The translations under genes were made by a program, and so were the position numbers. From Salinibacterium sp. TMP30 (GTDB lineage Bacteria; Actinomycetota; Actinomycetes; Actinomycetales; Microbacteriaceae), in assembly GCF_038397785.1 (NCBI RefSeq), contig NZ_CP151642.1, forward strand, positions 1,984,001 to 2,048,000: a stretch of 64,000 nt of DNA, in the 5' to 3' direction. The notes below the pieces were generated by a model. The model worked only from the letters and a program-made list of their open reading frames with translations, had not been told where the DNA came from and did not search any database. Below, in pieces: positions 1-8,101 of the stretch (its first letter is position 1; each line of letters starts with the position of its first letter).

Positions 1-317
1 CGACGAATCTTCTCGTCGAATTCTTCGAGCTGCGAGGTAGTCGGCAGCTCACCATAGATGAGCAACCATGCGACTTCGAGATATGTGGAGTTAGCTGCGA
101 CATCTTCGATTGCGTATCCGCGGTACCGCAGAATGCCACGATCACCATCGATGTAGGTGATCTCGCTGCGGGTGGAGGCTGTGTTCACGAAACCTTGATC
201 AAACGCCGTGTACCCGGTCTGCTTCATGAATGTAGAAATGTCGATGCTGTTGTGACCATCGACTCCCCGAACTATCGGGAACTCGGCAGCGCCGCCCGGA
301 AAGTGGAGGGTGGCCAT
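1..317 (-). CDS. gltA: Citrate synthase, N-terminal part (runs off left edge)
   Basis: Condenses acetyl-CoA and oxaloacetate to citrate, the entry step of the TCA cycle, in the cytosol. Only the first 105 residues are inside the window. The reading frame opens at an ATG (317-315) and stays open to the edge. It shows the N-terminal beta-strand domain typical of bacterial type II citrate synthases and the segment DGDRGILRYRGYAIE, the family hallmark where the substrate-binding fold begins. No strong Shine-Dalgarno is visible. The start fits family N-termini (MATLHFPGG). The gene lies downstream of dapC on the same strand with a gap of 126 bases, a conserved actinobacterial neighbourhood. The C-terminal catalytic His and Asp cannot be checked here. 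Confidence 0.93.
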   Translation of the reverse strand, partial: MATLHFPGGAAEFPIVRGVDGHNSIDISTFMKQTGYTAFDQGFVNTASTRSEITYIDGDRGILRYRGYAIEDVAANSTYLEVAWLLIYGELPTTSQLEEFDEKIR

Positions 318-443
318 CTCTGGGTCTTGACGGGCATCATTCACCATTACAGCCTACAAGGCTTGAATGGCCACTGTCACACCGACCAACCAAGTAGGAC
401 AGCCTTTAGAGGACACAGACAAAGCCCTAGCGGGCTGGTGCAC

Positions 444-1550
444 TTAAGCCAGCAATTCGAGCCGCGCTACAGCCTCCGCAATGGTGTCATCACTTGCCGT
501 GAGAGCAATACGAACGTGACGGGCAGGTTCTTCGCCATAGAACGAACCAGGAACAACAAGGATGCCGGACTGCGCAAGATCCCCCACCGTCTGCCACGAG
601 TCTTCGTTCTTGGTTGCCCACAAGTAGAGACCAGCAATGCTGTCGTCGATGTGGAATCCAGCGCGCTCCAAGGCGGGGAGCAGTTTCGCTCTCCTCACCC
701 GGTAGAGTTCACGCTGATGGGCAACGTGGGCTTCATCGCGCAGCGCCGTAACCATGGCTTCTTGCACGGGGGCTGGCGCAATGAGACCGGCATGCTTGCG
801 AACGGCAAGCAGTTCCGCGATGAGCTGCGAGGATCCGGCAATGAATGCGGCGCGGTAGCCGGCGAGATTCGACTGCTTGCTGAGCGAATACACCGCGAGC
901 ACTGACGAACGATCGTCTCCGATCACCTCGGGGTCCAGAATCGACGGTGTGGGGTCTGGTCCGCTCCAGTTCAACTCGGCGTAGCACTCATCCGAGGCGA
1001 TCACCGCTCCGAGTTCACGGGCTCGAGCAACCGCTGTCCGCAGCTGTTCGACATCAGAAACGCGACCATCGGGGTTACCGGGGCTATTGAGCCAGACGAG
1101 CGCCGTGTTTTCCGGCCACTCAGCGGGGTCGTCTGAGGCGAACGATGCGGCACCGACTAGCGCCGCACCGATCGCATAGGTGGGGTAGGCGACCGACGGA
1201 TGCACAACCACATCGTCCTTGCCCAGTCCGAGCAATAGCGGCAGCAGTGCCACGAGCTCCTTCGAGCCGATCGTGGGCAGCACGTGATCGACAGTCAGCC
1301 CGGCCACACCGCGGCGACGTTCAAACCATTCCACAATCGCTTCGCGCAACTGCACGGTGCCGGTGGTGGTGGGGTAAGCGTGAGCATCCGTTGCTGACGC
1401 AAGTGACTCACGGATGATCTGCGGGGTTGGATCTACGGGCGATCCGACCGAAAGATCGACGAAACCGTCGGGATGCGTGCGCGCAATCGTGCCGTAGGGA
1501 ACGAGAGCGTCCCAAGGGAAATCGGGCAGGGCCAACGGCGTGCGCGCCAT
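444..1550 (-). CDS. dapC: Succinyldiaminopimelate transaminase (DapC)
   Basis: PLP-dependent class I/II aminotransferase of the lysine/diaminopimelate pathway, converting N-succinyl-2-amino-6-ketopimelate to N-succinyl-LL-DAP for peptidoglycan and lysine. Length 368 aa is normal for the actinobacterial enzyme. Visible fold-type I features are a substrate/PLP phosphate loop (TIGSKE), the Asn of NSPGNPDG, the Asp-Tyr region SDECYAELNW and the PLP lysine in SLSKQSNLAGYR. Its ATG overlaps the ferredoxin stop by one base, so the two are translationally coupled. The order PIG-L protein, ferredoxin, DapC matches the mshB-fdxC-dapC order of other actinobacteria, which supports DapC over a generic aminotransferase. 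Confidence 0.9.
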   Translation of the reverse strand: MARTPLALPDFPWDALVPYGTIARTHPDGFVDLSVGSPVDPTPQIIRESLASATDAHAYPTTTGTVQLREAIVEWFERRRGVAGLTVDHVLPTIGSKELVALLPLLLGLGKDDVVVHPSVAYPTYAIGAALVGAASFASDDPAEWPENTALVWLNSPGNPDGRVSDVEQLRTAVARARELGAVIASDECYAELNWSGPDPTPSILDPEVIGDDRSSVLAVYSLSKQSNLAGYRAAFIAGSSQLIAELLAVRKHAGLIAPAPVQEAMVTALRDEAHVAHQRELYRVRRAKLLPALERAGFHIDDSIAGLYLWATKNEDSWQTVGDLAQSGILVVPGSFYGEEPARHVRIALTASDDTIAEAVARLELLA

Positions 1551-1885
1551 CAGTCTGAGGATCCGCCGCCCTCAGGAAGCGCAGCGACAAGCGGGTGATC
1601 CAGGTGAATCACGCCAACCTTCGCGGCCCCACCCGGCGAACTGACCTCGAGGAGGTCGAAGAACTCGACATTGACCTTGTAGTAATCCGCCCACTTATCG
1701 GGCGTATCATCTTCGTAATAGATGGCCTCAACCGGACACACTGGTTCACAGGCCCCGCAATCAACGCACTCATCCGGGTGGATGTAGAGCATGCGATCAC
1801 CCTCGTAGATGCAATCGACAGGGCATTCGTCGATGCACGCGCGATCTTTAAGGTCGACACACGGCTGGGCGATGATGTACGTCAA
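1550..1885 (-). CDS. fdxA: 7Fe ferredoxin (FdxA/FdxC type)
   Basis: Small soluble electron carrier of 111 aa with two cluster-binding motifs. The first half has CIDECPVDC (with an earlier Cys at residue 9, 3Fe-4S type spacing). The second is CVDCGACEPVCP, a classic 4Fe-4S motif. The C-terminal extension of about 45 residues is typical of the mycobacterial/streptomycete 7Fe ferredoxins. The start is TTG at 1885, overlapping the preceding TGA as TTGA, with an AAAGGTG ribosome site upstream. Its position between the PIG-L-like gene and dapC is conserved. The redox partner cannot be told from sequence. Confidence 0.92.
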   Translation of the reverse strand: MTYIIAQPCVDLKDRACIDECPVDCIYEGDRMLYIHPDECVDCGACEPVCPVEAIYYEDDTPDKWADYYKVNVEFFDLLEVSSPGGAAKVGVIHLDHPLVAALPEGGGSSD

Positions 1886-2883
1886 GAGTTATCCGCACCT
1901 TTCACGGGAGAGTTCAACTCAATGTTATCGCGGCTTGGCGTCGACGCCTGACGGTTCACCCGTGGCCAGCCGACGACCAGCAGCACGATCAGCACCGGGG
2001 CAAAGGTCCAGACGTAGCCCGACACATTTCCCGGGATCAGAATAGTGCCACCGGGCATTGCAGTCGCTAAGACGGCAGACATCAACAACACGCCAAGGGA
2101 CGCGAATCCTGGTGCGATGCGAGTGTCATAGATGAGCCGCAACCCAAGAATGAGAGCTGTTGTCAACGCAACAGCGGCGATGATGCCCCACGGCACACGC
2201 GCACCAAAGAGTGTGATTGCCGACTGATGTACCGCCGTGAGAACGAGACCAACGAGCGCGCCAACCGCCATCGAAGCAAGCGCGAGCACTACGCGCTCAA
2301 AGCGACTACGCTCCCCGATCACCACTGCGCGGCGGCGAAAACGGCACAAATACTCGGGCGGCGTCGAAACGCTCTCGCCCACAGGAACCTCGTCGTCGTA
2401 AATCTCCATGGCACGACGCTTAAAGGCAATGGCCGTGGACGTGGAGACCGCAACGCCCCGATCAACAGGAACAGATGATGCCGTGTAGAACGGAACACCC
2501 GCAAGCTCAGTAGCATGCGCCGTTGCCTCGTGCACGAGTCGCGCTTCCGACTCTCGGTTGCTGCCGCTGGCAGACGACGCGTAGCTCACAACGACATCCG
2601 GCTTAATCGAGGTAATTGCTGCGGCAAGATCAGCTGCCAAGTCGCGTGCAGTGACGGAACTGAACTGGTGCCCGTCATCATTACGCAAGACGTGGTGCGC
2701 GGTGATACCCAAGATCACTCGCGCACTGGCGTCGACGTCCTCTGTGGCCGACGAATTACTGCAGGTCAGCACAATGAGTTCGGTTCCGCGCTGCACCAGG
2801 GTGGCGATGGTCGCACCGAAAACCGGTGCCTCATCGTCGGGGCGTGCTGTGATCACCAACACCCGCTGTGCCCGATCTTTCAT
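1882..2883 (-). CDS. PIG-L/MshB-like protein with lost metal site, fused to membrane domain
   Basis: A 333-residue protein. Residues about 1-170 follow the LmbE/PIG-L de-N-acetylase fold (VLVITARPDDEAPVFGATIA, then a VLTCS strand). About 200-325 hold four hydrophobic helices resembling the small membrane protein that follows mshB in many actinobacteria. The family metal motif is normally AHPDDE; here His is Arg (ARPDDE). The second site, normally HPDH, reads SNRESEAR with no His. The zinc ligands therefore appear lost, so de-N-acetylase activity (mycothiol pathway) is doubtful. The start was set at ATG 2883 because GGAGG lies 7 nt upstream; an ATG at 2904 is possible. It overlaps the ferredoxin start by 4 bases. 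The fusion and the decayed site are visible; any present role is unknown. Confidence 0.75.
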   Translation of the reverse strand: MKDRAQRVLVITARPDDEAPVFGATIATLVQRGTELIVLTCSNSSATEDVDASARVILGITAHHVLRNDDGHQFSSVTARDLAADLAAAITSIKPDVVVSYASSASGSNRESEARLVHEATAHATELAGVPFYTASSVPVDRGVAVSTSTAIAFKRRAMEIYDDEVPVGESVSTPPEYLCRFRRRAVVIGERSRFERVVLALASMAVGALVGLVLTAVHQSAITLFGARVPWGIIAAVALTTALILGLRLIYDTRIAPGFASLGVLLMSAVLATAMPGGTILIPGNVSGYVWTFAPVLIVLLVVGWPRVNRQASTPSRDNIELNSPVKGADNS

Positions 2884-2948
2884 GGCCGTACCTCCACCAC
2901 TCATTCTCCAGTACACAGAATAAGCACACGTAGGAGGAATACGGTTGC

Positions 2949-2967
2949 TTAGGTTAGGCTTACCAAC
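2949..2967 (+). promoter_or_regulatory. DtxR/IdeR-type iron box
   Basis: TTAGGTTAGGCTTACCAAC matches the 19-base consensus TTAGGTTAGSCTAACCTAA at 16 positions. It overlaps a possible -35 (TTAGGT, 2949-2954), with a -10-like CATAAT 16 bases further at 2971-2976. An iron-loaded DtxR-family repressor should bind here and shut off the efe operon downstream. The site is also about 66 bases upstream of the divergent PIG-L-like gene. Confidence 0.8.
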
Positions 2968-2981
2968 CTGCATAATTTTCG

Positions 2982-3158
2982 ATGATACGAGAGAGTCCAG
3001 CGCTCAACTTCTCCCCCGCAACCACCTGGTTCGAGGCAGGCGTGTGGCTCACCGATGTCGGGATTGTCATGACCATTTTCATTCGCACCGTCCGCGGCAA
3101 CGGGCGCGCAGACAAGCCCACTGCGCCCGCAGCATCTCTCAGCGCTCAAGGAGCCTGA
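2982..3158 (+). pseudogene. efeU: Remnant of iron permease EfeU (C-terminal fragment)
   Basis: A 58-codon reading frame encodes FSPATTWFEAGVWL followed by a hydrophobic segment and a basic tail (VMTIFIRTVRG). This corresponds to the last transmembrane helix and cytoplasmic tail of EfeU/FTR1-type ferrous iron permeases, which are normally about 270-290 residues. The rest of the gene, including the REXXE iron-binding helices, is absent: the fragment begins only 15 bases after the iron box. Its TGA overlaps the efeO ATG (TGATG), the coupling expected in an intact efeUO operon. A large deletion between promoter and 3' end is the simplest explanation. Confidence 0.72.
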
Positions 3159-4132
3159 TGATCACCCGCCCCACCCGCTTCGGTCTCGCCGCAGCGGCAA
3201 CGATCGCTACGCACACACTCACCGGGTGCGTGCCCAACGATGCCGCGTCAACAGACAACACCATTTCCGTTGATAGCAGCGCAACCGACTGTGTCGTGAG
3301 TACCAGCGAAGCACCCAGCGGAAACCTTGTTTTTCGGGTCACCAACTCCGGCGATCAGGTTACCGAGTTCTATCTGCTCGCAGCTGATGGCTTGCGTATT
3401 GTCGGCGAGGCCGAGAACATTGGGCCCGGTATAAGCCGTGACCTCGTGGTCCTTGTGCAGCCCGGCGACTATTTCACCGTGTGCAAGCCCGGCATGATCG
3501 GTGATGGCGTCGGAAAATCGCCATTCACGGTGACAGAATCCGGCACCGACCGCTCGTTCAGCGGAGATATTGGCACCCAAGTTGACGTAGCGAACGCCAA
3601 CTACACGAGCTACGTCAAAGATCAGATCGAGAACCTGGTTGCTGGCAGTGAAAAGTTCGCGGATGCCGAAGCCAGCTTTGACGCCTACGACCAGTCCAAG
3701 CGCGAAGCACTAGCGACACAACTCGTCGCCTACACCACAACGCTATACAGCAACGTGCAAGACCTCCAATTTACGCTCGACCAGCAGACCAACGGGGCGA
3801 TCGGACTGCTCGACGAGGTTGCCAGTGGCAAGGTCCCTGGTGAAGAAGAATTCTGGTGGCACACCGACCTCGGCGATTTCCAAGCCAACATCGACGGCGC
3901 CCACGTTCTGTATCAGGGTGTTCGCGGCATCCTGCTGGAGAAAGATGCGGAGCTTGCAGCAACACTCGACCCCGAGTTCGAGCAAGTACAGGCCCTGCTC
4001 GACGCGCAGAAGGTGGGCGACGGCTTCCGCCTCTACACCGAGCTCTCAACCTCAGAGATTCGCGCATTCTCCGACCAAGTAAATGCTCTCGCCGAGCCCC
4101 TGTCCCGCCTTACCGCGGTACTGGTGCTATAG
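3158..4132 (+). CDS. efeO: EfeO-like lipoprotein lacking the central M75 segment
   Basis: Periplasmic/cell-wall component of the EfeUOB iron importer. ATG at 3158 follows AAGGAG by 4 nt. Residues 1-24 form a lipoprotein signal with lipobox LTGC. About 35-150 is the cupredoxin-like EfeO domain (ends SFSGDIGTQVDV). The C-terminal half keeps the M75 stretches NGAIGLLDEVASGKVPGEEE, HTDLGDFQANIDGA and NALAEPLSRL. At 324 aa it is about 60 residues shorter than usual. The missing part falls after about residue 170, where the family carries the DLDP..ID and HRIE (HxxE) metal-binding segments. The reading frame is open, so it may be expressed, but metal binding is probably lost. Neighbours efeU and efeB are also broken, so this may be a pseudogene with an in-frame deletion. 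Confidence 0.7.
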   Translation: MITRPTRFGLAAAATIATHTLTGCVPNDAASTDNTISVDSSATDCVVSTSEAPSGNLVFRVTNSGDQVTEFYLLAADGLRIVGEAENIGPGISRDLVVLVQPGDYFTVCKPGMIGDGVGKSPFTVTESGTDRSFSGDIGTQVDVANANYTSYVKDQIENLVAGSEKFADAEASFDAYDQSKREALATQLVAYTTTLYSNVQDLQFTLDQQTNGAIGLLDEVASGKVPGEEEFWWHTDLGDFQANIDGAHVLYQGVRGILLEKDAELAATLDPEFEQVQALLDAQKVGDGFRLYTELSTSEIRAFSDQVNALAEPLSRLTAVLVL

Positions 4133-4178
4133 GCCACTGACGTTTACCCACCGACACAGACACACCGAAAGAGTAGCT

Positions 4179-5301
4179 ATGTCTACCGATGACACCAGCG
4201 GCCTCTCCCGGCGCGGCCTTCTGGAGCTAGCGGGTGCGGGCGTTGTGGGTGCCGGCTTCGGTGCCGGCGGCGCCTTTGCCTTCGGTGCGGACGGCGCGGC
4301 GTCCACTGGCAAAGCCGTGGCTTCGACGTACCCGTTCTTCGGCGAACATCAGTCGGGAATTGTCACTCCCGCACAGGATCGCCTGCACTTTGCCGCCTTC
4401 GATGTTAACGACATCTCGCGGGATCAGCTCATCGAGCTATCGAAAGACTGGGGCTATGCGGCAGCCCGAATGACCACGGGTGAGGGTGCCAGAGCCTACG
4501 GCCCCGCAAACGGCCCCTACGATGCACCCCCAGATGACACCGGCGAAGCACTGCCCCTCCCCCCTCCCGGGTGGCCTCACAATTACGTTCGGTTTCGGCC
4601 CCAGTCTCTTTGACGACAGATTCGGCCTTGCCAGCAAGCGACCACCCGCCCTCATCGACCTACCCAAGTTTCCCAGTGGCGCCCTTCAGCCCGAACTTGT
4701 CGGCGGTGACCTGTGCATCCAAGCGTGTAGTGACGACCCCCAGGTGGCTGTTCATGCCATCCGCAACCTTTCCCGCATAGCTTTTGGTCGGGCCACCCTG
4801 CGCTGGTCTCAACTGGGCTTCGGTCGCACCTCATCAACAACAAGAGCCCAAAAAAACTCCCCGCAATCTGTTCGGCTTCAAAGACGGCACAGCTAACCTG
4901 CGGGCTGACGACACCGCGGGGGTGAAGATGCGCCACTGAGCAGCGGCAGCGAGTTCACCGATCCCAACTTCACAACGACTGGTCGAGGGGATGCACCGCT
5001 TATCGATGAGAACGAGCACATGAAGTTGGCGCATCCTGACACTCACGGCGGTGTGCAGATCTTGCGCCGCGGCTACAACTTTACTGACGGCAACGACGAT
5101 CTCGGCCGGCTCAACGCTGGGTTGTTCTTCATCAGTTTTCAGCGTGACCCCGGCACCCAGTTTGTGCCGATCCAGCTCGGGCTTTCGCGCAATGACCTCA
5201 TGAACGAATATGTCCGTTACGTGGGCTCGGCAATCTTTGCGGTGCCGCCGGGCGCAACAACATCAAGCTTTGTCGGTGCGGGGATGTTCGATCTGGCCTA
5301 G
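4179..5301 (+). pseudogene. efeB: Frameshifted and deleted EfeB (DyP-type deferrochelatase/peroxidase)
   Basis: Tat-exported heme peroxidase of the Efe system, broken here. ATG 4179 begins a Tat signal (SRRGLLELAGAG) and continues in frame to about 4555. The protein then shifts frame within a C-rich tract (4551-4568), giving LTITFGFGPSLF to RWSQLGFGRT. It shifts again near the A7 run at 4850-4856 to give FGFKDGTANL, the GxxDG DyP motif. After 4915 about 40 residues are missing (the segment with GGSYLVARRIRM in relatives), and the frame changes once more to read GSEFTDPNF through the end at 5301 (VGAGMFDLA). At least three frame changes plus a deletion cannot give a working enzyme. Confidence 0.85.
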
Positions 5302-5358
5302 TTCGGTCGCTGTCGTCGAGCACCTTCCCACCAGAAATGGACTCCAGTCTGCTGTTCG

Positions 5359-5811
5359 CTAGTTGCCTGAGGCCGCAACCGTGTAGTTCGCTGTGTAGCC
5401 GTCGTCCGTCTTCGCGACGATGACACCGCCGGCCCACGCGTCACTCGTGAAGATAATGGTGCCCACACCATCTGAGCCGCTCCCCTGCAGCTGGATTTCA
5501 AAACCAGCATCCGACAACTCAGTCTCAATGCCCTTGAGCGGAGACTCAGCGCCAGCCAAAATCGTGACGTTATAGCCTCGGCTGTCGCCCTCACCGGCAG
5601 CGATACCAAACTGAACATCGCCAGCCACGAGAGGAACCTCGCTCGGGAAGCCCTCAGGGATTTCCTTGCCACCTAAATCGACCTGCCCACCGGTCGCCTG
5701 TTCAACCAGGCTCTCAATGGGATTGCCGAAGCAGCCAGAGAGTGCTGGAGTGATGCCCACAGCAAGAACGATAGCGATGGATGCACTGATGCGTCGTTTC
5801 GGGCTGATCAT
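5359..5811 (-). CDS. Predicted lipoprotein of unknown function
   Basis: 150 residues starting at ATG 5811 with AGGAGAG upstream. The N-terminus is basic (MISPKRRIS) followed by a hydrophobic helix and lipobox ALSGC, so it should be lipidated and face outward. The mature part is acidic and Gly-rich with repeated beta-strand-like stretches (FGIAAGEGDSRGYNVTILAG, GTIIFTSDAWAGGVIVAK). This gives a compact one-domain protein of about 120 residues. I recognise no catalytic motif. It is convergent with the dead efeB (58-base gap) and is transcribed away from typA's 3' end. Small lipoproteins of this kind are common in Microbacteriaceae genomes. Confidence 0.7.
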   Translation of the reverse strand: MISPKRRISASIAIVLAVGITPALSGCFGNPIESLVEQATGGQVDLGGKEIPEGFPSEVPLVAGDVQFGIAAGEGDSRGYNVTILAGAESPLKGIETELSDAGFEIQLQGSGSDGVGTIIFTSDAWAGGVIVAKTDDGYTANYTVAASGN

Positions 5812-5907
5812 GACTACTCTCCTGATGATCTCTATCCGGGGCCGTTGCGCGGCAATTGATGCCGTCTTCGTTAGCGCGCTCCGGGGTGCGCTGCGCGTTA
5901 ACGAACA

Positions 5908-5940
5908 ATGCAGCCACGATCGTAATGACCGTAGCTGCAT
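5908..5940 (-). terminator. Possible hairpin after typA
   Basis: ATGCAGC (5908-5914) pairs with GCTGCAT (5934-5940), with three further pairs inside. It sits about 50 bases past the typA stop on the minus strand. There is no T-run, so it is a weak candidate for an L-shaped terminator. Confidence 0.3.
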
Positions 5941-5989
5941 CGTACTCCCGCAACCCGAACGACTCCTCGCTCAGTTGCGCGAGGTGAGG

Positions 5990-7897
5990 CTATGCGTTTT
6001 GCTTCTTGAGGCGCGAGGTTTGACGTGCGCGCGCGTTAGCGTCGAGTTCAACCTTGCGGATTCTCACGAACTCGGGCGTAACTTCTACACACTCGTCTTC
6101 GCGAGCGAATTCGAGGCACTCTTCCAAAGTCAGCTTGCGCGACGGCGTCATGCGTTCGAACGAGTCAGACGTCGACTGGCGCATGTTGGTGAGCTGCTTC
6201 TCTTTGGTGATGTTGACGTCCATGTCGTCGGCGCGCGAGTTCTCGCCAACAACCATGCCTTCGTAAACCTCTTGAGTGGGCTCAACGAAGAACGACATGC
6301 GCTCTTGCAGAGCAACCATCGCGAATGGAGTAGCAACACCGGCACGGTCGGCAACGATCGAACCATTCACGCGGGTGAGGATCTCGCCAGCCCACTGCTC
6401 GTAGCCGTGGGATACCGCGTTAGCGATACCGGAACCACGCGTGATGGTCAGGAACTCGGTGCGGAAACCAATGAGACCGCGCGAGGGAACAATGAACTCC
6501 ATGCGAACCCAGCCGGTTCCGTGGTTGCTCATGCCCTCCATGCGGCCCTTGCGAGCAGCAAGAAGCTGCGTGATAGCGCCGAGGTACTCTTCGGGCGCAT
6601 CGATCGTGAGGTGCTCGAAGGGCTCGTGAACCTTGCCGTCGATCTTTTTGATAACTACCTGCGGCTTGCCAACAGTCAGTTCGAATCCTTCACGACGCAT
6701 CTGCTCGACGAGGATGGCGAGCGCGAGCTCTCCACGGCCCTGAACCTCCCACGCGTCGGGGCGTCCGATGTCAACGAGCTTGAGCGAAACGTTTCCGACG
6801 AGTTCGCGGTCGAGACGGTCCTTGACCATTCGAGCTGTGAGCTTGTGACCCTTAACCTTGCCGATGACCGGCGAGGTGTTGGTGCCGATGGTCATAGAGA
6901 TTGCGGGCTCGTCGACGGTGATGGTCGGCAGCGGGCGAACGTCATCGGGGTCACACAGGGTTTCACCGATGAAGATGTCTTCGAATCCGGCAACAGCGAC
7001 GATGTCGCCGGGGCCCGCACTCTCGGCAGGGTAACGATCGAGCGCTTTCGTGATCATCAACTCGGTTACGCGCACATTGGCGACGCTTCCATCGTGCTTG
7101 ACCCAGGCAACAGTCTGACCCTTCTTGATGGTTCCGTTGAAGACGCGAAGCAACGCGAGGCGACCGAGGAACGGCGAGGAGTCGAGGTTAGTGACCCACG
7201 CCTGAAGGGGGTGTTCGTCATCGTATGACGGCGCAGGAACGTGCTTGAGGATCGCATCGAACAGCGGCTCGAGGTCTTCGTTGTCTGGCATCGTGCCGTT
7301 TTCCGGCTTGTTCCAGCTTGCAGCGCCAGCACGACCCGACGCGTAAACAACCGGAACGTCAAGGATGGCGTCGAGGTCAAGATCGGGAACGTCATCGGCC
7401 ATATCGCTTGCGAGACCCAACAGCAGGTCTTGGCTCTCGCCAACAACCTCGTCGATGCGCGCATCTGGGCGGTCCGTCTTGTTGACCAACAGGATGACGG
7501 GAAGCTTAGCCTCAAGCGCCTTCCGAAGCACGAACCGAGTCTGCGGAAGCGGGCCCTCACTCGCGTCAACGAGAAGAACTACTCCGTCGACCATGCTGAG
7601 TCCACGCTCAACCTCGCCACCAAAGTCGGCGTGGCCAGGGGTGTCGATCACGTTGATGGTGATCGGTCCGTCTGTGGCGTACTTGCCCTTGTACGAGATC
7701 GCGGTGTTCTTCGCGAGAATCGTGATGCCCTTTTCGCGCTCAAGCTCGTTCGAGTCCATTGCACGCTCTTCTAGGTGCGCATGCGCCTCGAACGAGTTCG
7801 TCTGGCGAAGCATCGCGTCAACGAGGGTGGTCTTTCCGTGGTCAACGTGGGCAACGATTGCTACGTTGCGCAAGTCGCTGCGAGTGGCCATAGCCAT
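5990..7897 (-). CDS. typA: Ribosome-associated GTPase TypA/BipA
   Basis: Translational GTPase of the EF-G/LepA group that binds 70S ribosomes and helps 50S assembly and growth under cold or other stress. It is 635 aa, normal for TypA. G1 is AHVDHGKTT, followed by ERGITI, DTPGHADFGGEVER and NKTDRP. The C-terminal half carries the BipA-specific domain (RGRGELALAILVEQMRREGFE and the ending with LDANARARQ). The start was placed at ATG 7897 because AAGGA lies 8 nt upstream. ATG 7891, giving the usual MATRSDLRN, is equally possible. Further upstream in-frame codons have no family similarity. It stands alone between two unrelated genes. Confidence 0.95.
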   Translation of the reverse strand: MAMATRSDLRNVAIVAHVDHGKTTLVDAMLRQTNSFEAHAHLEERAMDSNELEREKGITILAKNTAISYKGKYATDGPITINVIDTPGHADFGGEVERGLSMVDGVVLLVDASEGPLPQTRFVLRKALEAKLPVILLVNKTDRPDARIDEVVGESQDLLLGLASDMADDVPDLDLDAILDVPVVYASGRAGAASWNKPENGTMPDNEDLEPLFDAILKHVPAPSYDDEHPLQAWVTNLDSSPFLGRLALLRVFNGTIKKGQTVAWVKHDGSVANVRVTELMITKALDRYPAESAGPGDIVAVAGFEDIFIGETLCDPDDVRPLPTITVDEPAISMTIGTNTSPVIGKVKGHKLTARMVKDRLDRELVGNVSLKLVDIGRPDAWEVQGRGELALAILVEQMRREGFELTVGKPQVVIKKIDGKVHEPFEHLTIDAPEEYLGAITQLLAARKGRMEGMSNHGTGWVRMEFIVPSRGLIGFRTEFLTITRGSGIANAVSHGYEQWAGEILTRVNGSIVADRAGVATPFAMVALQERMSFFVEPTQEVYEGMVVGENSRADDMDVNITKEKQLTNMRQSTSDSFERMTPSRKLTLEECLEFAREDECVEVTPEFVRIRKVELDANARARQTSRLKKQNA

Positions 7898-8101
7898 AGC
7901 AATATTCCTTAATTCATTGGAGGCTGTGCGGTCTCTCACCGCAGACGCTGCGCAGAAAATTTCGGCAGCAGATCGGCGGCCTAATGCCACCGGGTAAAGA
8001 TCATGGGAGGGCGCAGAAGATCATTCAGAGTATCCTGCTCCACCAGTTTACCCTGTTTGACAAGATTTATCGCCGACTTCGCTCCGGGCACACCCGAATG
8101 G

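Noticed and set aside
5666-7228. Long plus-strand open frame opposite typA
   Set aside because: Exactly antisense to a clear TypA and without family features or a ribosome site; a by-product of high-GC codon bias.
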